Assembly (NCBI RefSeq): GCF_003112435.1
Contig: NZ_BDOQ01000002.1
Coordinates: 248,001-312,000 of the forward strand
Source of the DNA: Novimethylophilus kurashikiensis
GTDB lineage: Bacteria > Pseudomonadota > Gammaproteobacteria > Burkholderiales > Methylophilaceae
DNA: 64,000 bases
Reading direction: 5' to 3'
The position numbers were made by a program, and so were the translations under genes. Each line of letters starts with the position of its first letter. Position 1 is the first letter of the stretch. The notes beneath the pieces were generated by a model. It worked only from the letters and a program-made list of their open reading frames with translations, made no database searches and was not told the DNA's origin. Positions 46,925 to 55,732 of the stretch are shown in pieces.

Positions 46925-49900
46925 ATGGCTGATGAAATTAAACAACAAGAAGACTTAGGGGTGGACGCCGTTCATCGAGTTGAAATTAAAGTAGTCACCG
47001 ACCCAACAACTGGATATGCGGCTATTCAAAATAATATTCCTGTAGTTCGCTCAATCAATATACAGAATCATACGGGTCAGCTATTAGAGGGACTTGAAAT
47101 TCATGTCGGATGCACGCCGGCATTTGCTCAAGGTGCTCGCTTTCAGTTTGACCGTATGGAGTCTGGTGAAGTCAGAAAGATTGCACCGGTAGACCTGCAA
47201 CCTGACCACTCATACTTCATCAAGCTTGATGAGAGTGAGAAAGCAACCATAAGCGTTAAAGCAGTTGTCTCTGGCAACGTTCTTGCTGAACAGCATCAGG
47301 AAATTGAGGTACTAGCTTATGACCAATGGGCAGGCACACGAAGCCTTCCCGAGCTTCTTGCTGCATTCAGTATGCCCAATTCTCTGGTTGTTGACCGCAT
47401 ACTAGGAAAAGCTTCTGCCTTACTTCGACAGAATCATCCCGGCCACTCCCTTGATGGCTATCAATCGAAGAATCGAGAACATGCCTGGAAGCAGATTTCT
47501 GCAATTTACAGTGCACTGTTATCGGAAGGCCTCCACTACTCCAATCCACCGGCTTCGTTTGGTTCAGATGGTCAAAAAATCCGAACCCCTGAACGTATAT
47601 TCGACGGAAGAGTTGCTACATGCCTAGATTTGGCAATGTTATTTGCCTCATGTTTTGAACAGGCTGGTCTTAATCCGGTTGTTATATTTAAAGAAGCCCA
47701 TGCTTGGGTTGGCGTCTGGCTCGTCGAAACTAGCTTCCCCACAGCAGTTGTAGATGATGTTCAGGCAGTACGTAAGCGGGTTAAGTCAGGGGAGTTTCTC
47801 ACTTTAGAAACTACAGGTATCGCTTCAGACCAAAAGCCAACGCTCCGCTGGGCATGCTCAACTGGGGAGGCCTATCTGGAAGAAGAGAATGGTTTCCACT
47901 ATGCTGTAGATATTCACCGAGCACGACAACTTCAAATTAGAGCACTTCCATCCCGCTCTACCGCTCAAGATTCCACCGTCAACGTTACTGATGATGCTCC
48001 TCCTGCAATTGAGGAGATGCCAGCACTTCCACCACTCGACCCGGAGCTTCTACCAGTTACTGACGTTTCAACTCCAGAAACACCCGAAGGCCGCTTAGCT
48101 AAATGGAAGAGCAAGCTGCTCGACCTAACGCTTCGTAATCGGCTTCTCAACTTTAAGCCAACTAGAAGCAACCTAAAATTGGTTTGCCCTAATCCTGGCA
48201 TTCTTGAGGACAAGCTTTCTGACGGTCGGGAATTTCGTATTAAGGCTGCTCCCCAGGTGATGGAGGGCGACGACCCTAGAGCCGCCGCTGTCTTTACAGG
48301 TCGAACTGGTCAAATGCCTATCAATGCATTTGCAGAGGATGCTTTATCTAGAAACGAAATTGTCATTGATATACCAGAAGAGCAACTTGATGACCGTCTA
48401 ATAGAAATTTACCGTTCTGCTGAAGTTGGCAAAGAGGAAGGTGGCGTTAATACGTTGTTTTTGGTTTTTGGCCTGCTTCAATGGCGAGAAGACAAGAACT
48501 CTGAGGTAAATCACCTTGCTCCGATACTCTTAATTCCAGTAACCCTTACTCGGCAATCAGTCAGGTCTGGATTCCGGCTTACGCGTCACGATGATGAAGC
48601 ACTGGTTAATCCCACACTCATTCAAAAGCTGGCGATTGAGTTCCAGTTGAGGTTACCTTCCTTCGAGGTACTACCGACAGATGACCATGGATTGGATGTT
48701 GATAAGATTCTGCAGACTTTCAGGTTGCACATAACTGAGCTATCAGGTTGGGAAGTCAAAGAACAGGTCCATCTCGGTATATTTTCCTTCACCAAGTATC
48801 TTATGTGGAAGGACCTTCAGGACCGCCAAAAACAGCTCCAAGAAAATTCTGTCGTTGCTCACCTTATCAATAATCCGGGAAAAGCATTCTCGGAGAGTGA
48901 AGCAGAATTTCTGCCGACAACTCTTGATGACAAATTTAAGCCTCAAGAATTGTTCACGCCAATGTTGTTAGATTCATCTCAATTGAGAGCAATTTGTGTT
49001 GCTTATGCTGGCAACAACTTGGTTTTAGAAGGCCCACCGGGTACTGGCAAGAGCCAAACCATTACTAACCTCATTTGCCATTTATTGGCGACAGGTAAGA
49101 CGGTCCTCTTTGTTTCCGAAAAAATGGCGGCACTTGAGGTAGTTCATCGCCGGTTAAACTCAATCGGACTGGGCCCTTTCTGCCTTGAATTGCATTCTGC
49201 CAAAGCAAAAAAATCTGAGGTCCTCGCTCAGTTGGGCAAGGCCCTAGATGCTGGTAATGCCAGAACCGTAAAGGATTGGGAACTTGAAGCCGAAAGGCTT
49301 GCTACCTTGCGGGGTGAGCTAAATTCGTTGGTGAGCGCACTTCATAAAACCCACCCCAATGACTTGACCATCTACGACGCATTTGGGACCTGCATTAAAT
49401 ACGCGCATTGGAAGGCAGCACCCATTGATTGGGCCGACCCCAACCAGTATGGGCGGAAAGAACTAGACAATCTTCGTATGCTTTGCCGGCAAATGGCAGC
49501 TCTTGCTGGTCAGTTGCATGACTTAAGAGCTCACCCTCTGCTTGCGATTAAACGAACTAGTTGGACTCCTTCTTGGCAACAAGAATTGCTGGATGGAGCC
49601 AATAATCTCTCGATAGCTGCATCAACAACCCAAGAGTTAATTGCACCATTCCTACATCTTCTGGGTAGACCCGAGCACGGTTCATCTTGGTCAGAGCTAG
49701 CATCATTGGACCGACTTGCAGATGTGTTGTTGAAAGCATCAAGCGTTCCGGTGGGCGTTGCTCGTTCGGCCACCGATGAAGTCGCTCGAAATCGTCTGAA
49801 GATACTCCGTCATCATGGCTTTCAGCGCGAAGTTGCATGGAAAACTTTTGAAGGCACATATCGAGAGGAGGTGGCCAACCTTAACGGACAAGAACTCGAA

Positions 49901-52864
49901 TTCCAGTGGGGTGAGGCCAATATCTCTTGGTGGCCCAAAAGTTGGTTCTCAAAACGGGCTTGTCTAAAGCGTTTGGGGCTCTATCGGATTGACCGTATGG
50001 CCCCCAGTGAGACCGAAGCCAACGGACTCATTAGTGCTCTTCGTAAGCTCAACGATGAAGATAAGGCTTTGAATGCAATGGAAGTGGAAGCAACTGCGCT
50101 TCTGCAGGATGAATTCAACTCCCACAAGACTGATTGGAACGCTGTTGATGCCCATGAAAAATGGGCAAAGGAATACTCAGATGCCCTGATTCAATTAGCT
50201 AACGGCGACATTCACCTTCATGCAGCCTTGTTGAGTAAGCTCTTGCCCTATGTAACAGATAACAGAGCGATGCTTCGGTCCGACGGCATTCTGGGTGGGG
50301 CGTTGATTCGATATCGTGATGCTTACCGACATCTAGTAAGCGAGGTGCATCGAATCGCTGAGTTTAGCGGAGCCCAGGACTCGTTTATTGAGGAGCCGCA
50401 TGCCTCTGGCGCAATTCAGCGCCTGCTTGCCCAACTGCAAGGTTGGCAACAAGCGGCCCACCAAATTCAGCCTTGGTGCCTCTGGCAGAACAACAGGGAA
50501 AAGGTCATCAGTGCCGGCCTGATTGGCATCGTTCGTTCCCTTGAGTCAGGTGAAGTTTCTCTCGCTGATATTGCTGAGTTCTTCGAATACTCATATCAAT
50601 GTTGGTGGGTCCGCAAAGCCATGGACCGAGAGCCGGTGCTTTGTGCGTTTTCCAGCGCGGACCACGAACGCAAGATTGCAGAATTCAAGGAATCGGATGA
50701 GCGATTCCAGAGGCTGACTCAGCAGTATGTCATTGCAAAGCTTTCCGGTCAGATTCCCTCTAGCACGGCTCTAGTGCCCGGTGCTGATTCGGAAATGGGC
50801 AAGCTTCGTCGAGAACTTACAAAACAGAAAAAACACATTCCAATTCGCCAATTGGTGCAGAGCTTGCCGACACTGCTTCCTAAGCTTAAGCCTTGCCTAT
50901 TAATGTCACCATTGTCAGTTGCTCAGTATCTTGAAGCTGGGCATCAGCCATTTGATGTGGTCATCTTTGACGAAGCATCACAAATCCCGGTCTGGGATGC
51001 TGTTGGTGCAATTGCACGAGGCAAGCAACTTGTTTGTGTTGGTGACCCTAAACAGCTTCCACCAACGAATTTTTTCAATCGCGTCGATGAGGATGACGGT
51101 AATCAAGCTGAAGATGAGGTGCAAGACCTCGAGAGTATCCTAGACGAGTGCATGAGTATTGGTCTGCCAAAGCTCGGCTTAGACTGGCACTACCGAAGCA
51201 AGCATGAAAGCCTGATTACCTTCAGCAATGCCACTTATTATGAAAACCGCTTAATAACATTCCCTTCCCCAGTAACCGAAGATAAAGGGGTTCGTCTTGA
51301 GCGGGTACATGGGGTGTATGACCGAGGAGGTTCGAGAACTAATCGCGCTGAGGCTGATGCAATCGTTGCAGCCATTGAAAAGCACTACCTCGATACCAGA
51401 AACAACAAACTGTCTCTAGGTGTAGTGACTTTTAATCAAGCTCAACAGAGTCTTATCCAGAATCTACTGGATGTCCGCCGTCGTGCCTCGACCGAACTTG
51501 ACCAAGCTATAGCGAATGCTAGCTTTGAGCCCTTGTTTATAAAGAATCTTGAAAATGTTCAGGGCGATGAACGCGACATTATTTATTTCTCGATTACTTA
51601 TGGTCCAGATGTATCCGGTAAAGTTGCACTGAATTTTGGACCACTCAATCTTGAAGGTGGACATCGTAGGCTGAATGTAGCTGTATCTCGTGCTCGGCAA
51701 GGTGTCGTTATATTCAGCACTCTCATGCCAGAGCAAATCGATTTATCCAGAGTAAGGGCAGCTGGTGTTAGAGACCTCAAGAACTATTTGGAATTCGCTA
51801 TTCGCGGACCCAAAGCCCTTTTTGAACAAGTTGTACCTACTGGATTAGAGCCAGACAGTCCCTTTGAACAGCAGGTCATTAGCCTATTGCGCGAAAAAGG
51901 TTGGACTGTGCATCCGCAAGTTGGGGTGTCTGGTTACCGAATTGACATAGGAATTGTCGACCCGCGGGCTCCTGGTCGCTACCTGTTGGGTGTGGAATGT
52001 GATGGCAGGATGTACCACTCGGCCGCAACTGCAAGAGATAGAGACCGCTTGCGTCATTTGATTCTCGAAGGTTTAGGTTGGGAGTTACATAGAATCTGGT
52101 CAACCGACTGGTGGAGAAATCCTCAGGAGCCATTGAAAAAGATTATTGCGCGCCTAGAACATCTTTTATCGATAGAGCCAGAATCTACTCCCCCAGAGGA
52201 GGGTCCTACAAATTCATCTGAAGATTTAGCGGTCAACAATGTAAGTGTTGCGGAAACACAAGCTTATGCCAAGCAGGTTGAACCGGAAACGAATGCTGCA
52301 AAATCCAAAAAGTTGACTCCATATGGAGCTATTACCGTTCGAGGAGGAAACCCTGAAAAATTTTATGAGTTCTCATCACGGGGGACACTCCAAACACAAC
52401 TGATGCAAATCATTGAAGAAGAGGGTCCCATTGCTGACTTTGTGCTCTTCCGTCGGCTTGCACGTGCATGGGGATTGACTAGAACTGGGAACAAGATTAC
52501 TGAACTGCTGCGCGCAATCGTACCGTCATCAGTGACGAAAACTAAAGAGGGCGATGTTACCTTTTACTGGCCCAACATGATTCAGCCCAGTGAATGGGAG
52601 TGGTTTAGAGTCGCAGACCAATATGAAATAAGCAAAAGACAGTTGGATGAAGTTGCACCTGAGGAATTGGCAAATCTAGCTGTTTATATATTATCGCAAC
52701 ATGGGTCGACTAGTTTTAGCGAACTAGCTCGCACAATCTGCCGACTTTTACAAATTGCCAGGACGACAGCTGATGCTGAGGACAGAATCAAACGGTCTTT
52801 ATTGGCTGGAAGGGGCAAAGCATTAATTGACCTAAGGGGCGATATTGTCACTCTGAAACGGTAA
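46925..52864 (+). CDS. DUF4011-helicase-Vsr-like nuclease-DUF3320 protein (Hhe-type predicted antiphage protein)
   Basis: A 1979-aa multidomain protein. N-terminal beta-rich region; a transglutaminase-like segment around residues 229-267 (RVATCLDLAMLFASC ... EAHAWVGVWL, possible Cys and His); DUF4011 near 389-560 (KSKLLDLTLRNRLLNFKP); superfamily 1 helicase with Walker A EGPPGTGKSQT near 702, Walker B FDEASQIPVWDA near 1345, DPKQLPP, HYRSKHESLI near 1420, QGDERDIIYF near 1545 and SRARQGVVIF; a DUF559/Vsr-like endonuclease at about 1642-1735 (SPFEQQVISLLREKGW, ECDGRMYHS); and DUF3320 at the C-terminus. This combination is the single-gene Hhe type known from defence-system catalogues; antiphage activity of this copy is inferred. 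The ATG at 46925 has GGGGG close upstream; an in-frame start at 46883 is possible. Confidence 0.9.
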   Translation: MADEIKQQEDLGVDAVHRVEIKVVTDPTTGYAAIQNNIPVVRSINIQNHTGQLLEGLEIHVGCTPAFAQGARFQFDRMESGEVRKIAPVDLQPDHSYFIKLDESEKATISVKAVVSGNVLAEQHQEIEVLAYDQWAGTRSLPELLAAFSMPNSLVVDRILGKASALLRQNHPGHSLDGYQSKNREHAWKQISAIYSALLSEGLHYSNPPASFGSDGQKIRTPERIFDGRVATCLDLAMLFASCFEQAGLNPVVIFKEAHAWVGVWLVETSFPTAVVDDVQAVRKRVKSGEFLTLETTGIASDQKPTLRWACSTGEAYLEEENGFHYAVDIHRARQLQIRALPSRSTAQDSTVNVTDDAPPAIEEMPALPPLDPELLPVTDVSTPETPEGRLAKWKSKLLDLTLRNRLLNFKPTRSNLKLVCPNPGILEDKLSDGREFRIKAAPQVMEGDDPRAAAVFTGRTGQMPINAFAEDALSRNEIVIDIPEEQLDDRLIEIYRSAEVGKEEGGVNTLFLVFGLLQWREDKNSEVNHLAPILLIPVTLTRQSVRSGFRLTRHDDEALVNPTLIQKLAIEFQLRLPSFEVLPTDDHGLDVDKILQTFRLHITELSGWEVKEQVHLGIFSFTKYLMWKDLQDRQKQLQENSVVAHLINNPGKAFSESEAEFLPTTLDDKFKPQELFTPMLLDSSQLRAICVAYAGNNLVLEGPPGTGKSQTITNLICHLLATGKTVLFVSEKMAALEVVHRRLNSIGLGPFCLELHSAKAKKSEVLAQLGKALDAGNARTVKDWELEAERLATLRGELNSLVSALHKTHPNDLTIYDAFGTCIKYAHWKAAPIDWADPNQYGRKELDNLRMLCRQMAALAGQLHDLRAHPLLAIKRTSWTPSWQQELLDGANNLSIAASTTQELIAPFLHLLGRPEHGSSWSELASLDRLADVLLKASSVPVGVARSATDEVARNRLKILRHHGFQREVAWKTFEGTYREEVANLNGQELEFQWGEANISWWPKSWFSKRACLKRLGLYRIDRMAPSETEANGLISALRKLNDEDKALNAMEVEATALLQDEFNSHKTDWNAVDAHEKWAKEYSDALIQLANGDIHLHAALLSKLLPYVTDNRAMLRSDGILGGALIRYRDAYRHLVSEVHRIAEFSGAQDSFIEEPHASGAIQRLLAQLQGWQQAAHQIQPWCLWQNNREKVISAGLIGIVRSLESGEVSLADIAEFFEYSYQCWWVRKAMDREPVLCAFSSADHERKIAEFKESDERFQRLTQQYVIAKLSGQIPSSTALVPGADSEMGKLRRELTKQKKHIPIRQLVQSLPTLLPKLKPCLLMSPLSVAQYLEAGHQPFDVVIFDEASQIPVWDAVGAIARGKQLVCVGDPKQLPPTNFFNRVDEDDGNQAEDEVQDLESILDECMSIGLPKLGLDWHYRSKHESLITFSNATYYENRLITFPSPVTEDKGVRLERVHGVYDRGGSRTNRAEADAIVAAIEKHYLDTRNNKLSLGVVTFNQAQQSLIQNLLDVRRRASTELDQAIANASFEPLFIKNLENVQGDERDIIYFSITYGPDVSGKVALNFGPLNLEGGHRRLNVAVSRARQGVVIFSTLMPEQIDLSRVRAAGVRDLKNYLEFAIRGPKALFEQVVPTGLEPDSPFEQQVISLLREKGWTVHPQVGVSGYRIDIGIVDPRAPGRYLLGVECDGRMYHSAATARDRDRLRHLILEGLGWELHRIWSTDWWRNPQEPLKKIIARLEHLLSIEPESTPPEEGPTNSSEDLAVNNVSVAETQAYAKQVEPETNAAKSKKLTPYGAITVRGGNPEKFYEFSSRGTLQTQLMQIIEEEGPIADFVLFRRLARAWGLTRTGNKITELLRAIVPSSVTKTKEGDVTFYWPNMIQPSEWEWFRVADQYEISKRQLDEVAPEELANLAVYILSQHGSTSFSELARTICRLLQIARTTADAEDRIKRSLLAGRGKALIDLRGDIVTLKR

Positions 52865-52888
52865 CAATGAGGCTGAGGAAGAAAATAA

Positions 52889-52911
52889 AACGGCTCCATT
52901 AAGGAGCCGTT
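52889..52911. terminator. Hairpin after the Hhe-type gene
   Basis: A 10-bp stem (AACGGCTCC ... GGAGCCGTT) with loop ATTAA, 25 bp past the stop. There is no T-run on the plus strand; T-rich sequence follows on the minus strand. Weak as a plus-strand terminator. Confidence 0.55.
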
Positions 52912-52952
52912 CGAATGTATATTGGGTCGGTAGTCGCAACTGGGAGAGCATC

Positions 52953-53222
52953 ATGATTGCGAGACTAAGGCTGATTCCTCTTTATATATTAGTTGCTTCC
53001 TCAGTAGTCCAGGCTCATACGTTTACAGATTTGGGGACCCTTGGTAGTGATTACAGTACTGCATTTGGGGTCAACGATTCTGGCCAAGTGGTTGGTTATG
53101 TGCTTTCAATAAACGATGGTCCTGTTAATGGTGGACCTATTCCAGTGCCAGAGCCAAGGACCTACGCCATGTTGATTATGGGGACTTGGTTTACTTGGGT
53201 ATTTCAAGACATTCAAGTCTAA
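52953..53222 (+). CDS. Miniature HAF-repeat/PEP-CTERM protein, probably a remnant
   Basis: An 89-aa ORF with a signal peptide (MIARLRLIPLYILVASSVVQA), one HAF-type repeat (FTDLGTLGSDYSTAFGVNDSGQVVGY) and a C-terminal PEP-CTERM start (VPEPRTYAMLIMG). The normal PEP-CTERM tail ends in a helix plus an Arg-rich cluster; here it ends WFTWVFQDIQV without the basic tail, so sorting by an exosortase is doubtful. Full-length relatives have many HAF repeats. A GGGAGAG Shine-Dalgarno precedes the ATG. It looks like an internally deleted surface protein gene. Confidence 0.6.
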   Translation: MIARLRLIPLYILVASSVVQAHTFTDLGTLGSDYSTAFGVNDSGQVVGYVLSINDGPVNGGPIPVPEPRTYAMLIMGTWFTWVFQDIQV

Positions 53223-53541
53223 AACTCAAAGCTGAGGAACAACCCCTAGTGCAAATCATTGCTATCCTAGAAGTCAGTCTAGGCGGGTGGATTACAGATG
53301 AAAGTATTCTTGGGGCAGCGCAAACAAAAGAGCAGTAGTCATCTAGAGGACGGCCAATTGCCCGTCGTCTGCGACTTGTCTTTGCCCCAACCCCCTCATT
53401 TCAAGGGGTTTAGTTACACCCCAGAGGAAGGAATCGAGATGTCGAAGCGCGGCAGCTATTCAGACATGCCAGGTCTAGAACCCAGGCAAAAGTAATTAGG
53501 TGTAACAAGGTGGCTGTAAACTCGAATCGAATCGCGGTAAT

Positions 53542-53557
53542 CTGTACGTTCGTACAG
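53542..53557. promoter_or_regulatory. LexA-box-like palindrome CTGT-N8-ACAG
   Basis: CTGTACGTTCGTACAG is a perfect 16-bp inverted repeat in the CTGT-N8-ACAG form of proteobacterial SOS boxes, but its centre is GC-containing rather than the AT-rich centre usual for LexA. No gene starts close by. May instead be the site of an unrelated regulator. Confidence 0.35.
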
Positions 53558-53622
53558 TTATTTTAATGCCGCAACATGCAATCGCTGGATTAGTTGCCTC
53601 TCCGGACTCTTGGAACAAAAGA

Positions 53623-53646
53623 AAAAGGCTCCGATAGGAGCCTTTT
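53623..53646. terminator. Strong bidirectional intrinsic terminator
   Basis: A 10-bp stem AAAAGGCTCC/GGAGCCTTTT with loop GATA; the A- and T-ends give a T-run on either strand. It separates the cargo from the ParB/recombinase operon, which ends at 53967. Confidence 0.85.
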
Positions 53647-53966
53647 GACTGTCTGTCGAGCCAGGGTGGTCGCAACCTCTCTTTAGCACGTCAATGCGGG
53701 GTCAGAGACCAGTGCCACTAAACCACTGCCGCCACCTCAGAAACACCGGCGTTTCTGCTGCCCAGGAGACCAAAGACCAATTCCGGTGATGTCCTTGCCT
53801 CAAGCTCTTGCAGCTACCCAACAGCACCAGTATAAGGATTTCGCCTAGGCATGAAAAGAGTGGCGGACATGATGAAGCTAATGGACAAGGAAATTCCACA
53901 TCATGGGGGCCAGGCAGAGCATAAACACGTTCAATCCCATCCTTAAAACCTGACAGCAAATCAAAA

Positions 53967-54848
53967 CTAGGCGTCTAACGATGAGACCTGAACGATAGCC
54001 TCAAATTGTGCGTGAATTTCGTTGTGATTCTGGCGTAAATATCGTGTGACAGACTCATTTTCTAGAAGCTTGGCCAAGTAGCCTCGGGCTAGCACGAGAT
54101 TGAGCACATCCTGCCCATAGTTTTCTTCGACGAGTTTATATTGACCCTGCAGGTTTTCCATTTCGCGTTCCATGCGCGCCATCTGCTCAGCACTGACCCC
54201 GTGCAGCCGGCTTGGCTTTTTGCCATCAACCAGGAATTCGACTGGGGTCGCAGCTAGCAGAGCTTGTGCATAGGTAATCCCGACATTGTTAGCCGCAATC
54301 ATCAGCTCCACACACTCTAGTTGGCGCGTTGGTTTCATCTTTCGCAGAATTCGCGATATCTCTGGTGAGAACTGTCGGTCTTTCAGCATCTCAATGGCCT
54401 CCGGACAAATATTATCCAGCAATGCAAGCTTTCGGGTGATGTTGGTTATATCGACGCTTAATACCTTAGCCAGCCGTTCAGGAGAAACCCCACGCTGAAC
54501 AGCTCGACGAAGCATGTAATGTTCTTGTATGGATGAAAGCCTGTTGACACGACTGTTGTAGGTGTAAGCCTCATCGTCTTTAGATATGAGACAGGGGGCC
54601 TCTTTATATCCAAGGTCTTGCAGAATCAGGAGGCGGGTATGGCCATCCAACAGCATATGCATTCCTTCTGAATGCTCGACTGGAGCTACCGAAAGCGGTT
54701 CAATTAATCCTATTTCCGCTATCGATGCTGAAATTTGCTTGTATTTTCGAGAGTTGGAAAGTCCTGCGACAATTTTCTTTGATGCAAGAATCCGGTCAAG
54801 CGGTAAGGAGAGGGCAGCGAGTTCGAAACCAAGAGGGATATTGCTCAT
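53967..54848 (-). CDS. ParB-like protein 2 (RepB-type plasmid partition family)
   Basis: A 293-aa protein with a ParB N-terminal domain (LDGHTRLLILQDLG corresponds to the GHRRxxA box) and a RepB-like central helical domain (VQRGVSPERLAKVLSVDITNITRKLALL) with an HTH. The C-terminal part (MEREMENLQGQYKLVEEN) may be coiled coil. It is the last gene of the four-gene operon and overlaps the upstream parB-like gene by 4 bp. No ParA is encoded nearby, so plasmid-type partition is unlikely; a DNA-binding partner role for the recombinase is inferred. Confidence 0.8.
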   Translation of the reverse strand: MSNIPLGFELAALSLPLDRILASKKIVAGLSNSRKYKQISASIAEIGLIEPLSVAPVEHSEGMHMLLDGHTRLLILQDLGYKEAPCLISKDDEAYTYNSRVNRLSSIQEHYMLRRAVQRGVSPERLAKVLSVDITNITRKLALLDNICPEAIEMLKDRQFSPEISRILRKMKPTRQLECVELMIAANNVGITYAQALLAATPVEFLVDGKKPSRLHGVSAEQMARMEREMENLQGQYKLVEENYGQDVLNLVLARGYLAKLLENESVTRYLRQNHNEIHAQFEAIVQVSSLDA

Positions 54849-55732
54849 GCCAAAACACCACTTGGCCATACTTGTTCAGCTAGATATTGAGGAAGGGTGT
54901 CTAGGCCCTCTGCTCTAAGCAAATTAACGAAGTTTTCATTGGCAAGCAATTGCCTTAGTGCCCCAATCACAAACAACAGTCGCTGTTGAGTAAACTCGGC
55001 TTTTTTGACCATGATTTTCTGACGACTGACTTCCTTTTGATAGGTCCTAATCAAACTTGCTGAGCTCACACCGGTAGATTTTCGCGCTCCATTCTTGCTA
55101 ATTGTTCTGCCAAGAGTTTGGCGACGTTCAATGACACGTCGTGCCTCTTGCAGTTGTTTGCCTCGCAATGTGCCAGACTCGTAAGCATCCTGAAGTGCGC
55201 TTTGCACTGCATGGCCATCATCACCAGCTCCAACAATCGTCATGGCGGTTCTGAGCGGTATACGTCCAGTTTGTACTGCGACCAGAAGCCGTTCTTCACC
55301 TTTGAGTAGTAGCGTCAGAATGTCCTGAACGTAACTGAACGTGAGGCCAGTTTTCTCGCTGATTTGCTTGGTGTTGTAGCCTTTATCAAACAGAGCCCGA
55401 ATGCCCTCCAATAATTCAAGCGGTCGGCATTGCCGCCTAGCGATATTTTCTGCCAAGCTCATAATGAACGCGTCCTCATCACTCACTTCAACAATGATGG
55501 CAGGGATGTGGGATTCTCCATGCAACAGATAGGCTTTCAAACGGCCCTCACCACAAACCAACAAAAACTGTTCCCCCCTTGGAGTGACTGTAATTGGCTT
55601 TTTGAGTCCGATGGCTTTAATGTTTCCAACTATCTCGCTAAATATCTTGCCGTTACGCTCTCTCGGGTTGAGCACATGAATGCGGTTAATGGGAATCATG
55701 CGTACATCTGCTGACATGACCGGATGGGTCAT
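54845..55732 (-). CDS. ParB-like protein 1 (ParB/Spo0J/RepB family)
   Basis: A 295-aa protein with a clearer ParB N-terminal domain: INRIHVLNPRERN, PITVTPRGEQFLLVCGEGRLKAYLLHGE, and SLAENIARRQCRPLELLEGIRAL, followed by an HTH (YNTKQISEKTGLTFSYVQDIL). It differs from the neighbour, so the pair are paralogues or unlike partners, not a tandem duplicate. Its ATG overlaps the serine recombinase stop by 4 bp. Without ParA, function likely involves DNA binding at the element, not segregation. Confidence 0.85.
   Translation of the reverse strand: MTHPVMSADVRMIPINRIHVLNPRERNGKIFSEIVGNIKAIGLKKPITVTPRGEQFLLVCGEGRLKAYLLHGESHIPAIIVEVSDEDAFIMSLAENIARRQCRPLELLEGIRALFDKGYNTKQISEKTGLTFSYVQDILTLLLKGEERLLVAVQTGRIPLRTAMTIVGAGDDGHAVQSALQDAYESGTLRGKQLQEARRVIERRQTLGRTISKNGARKSTGVSSASLIRTYQKEVSRQKIMVKKAEFTQQRLLFVIGALRQLLANENFVNLLRAEGLDTLPQYLAEQVWPSGVLA

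Larger units (their letters stand above)
53223..53966. other. Gene-poor cargo segment with inverted repeats
   Basis: No convincing gene in 744 bp. It holds an inverted pair TTGGGGCA (53310-53317) / TGCCCCAA (53383-53390) with an inner stem GACGG/CCGTC, a LexA-box-like palindrome (53542-53557), and a strong terminator (53623-53646). Short ORFs at 53298-53495 (plus) and 53702-53959 (minus) lack any supporting feature. Confidence 0.55.

Noticed and set aside
53702-53959. 85-codon minus-strand ORF near the ParB operon end
   Set aside because: No domain, no start signal, separated from the operon by its stop; probably chance.
54000-55732. Plasmid partition locus (ParAB-parS)
   Set aside because: Two ParB-like proteins but no ParA ATPase and no parS-like repeat cluster; tight coupling to a serine recombinase suggests another role.
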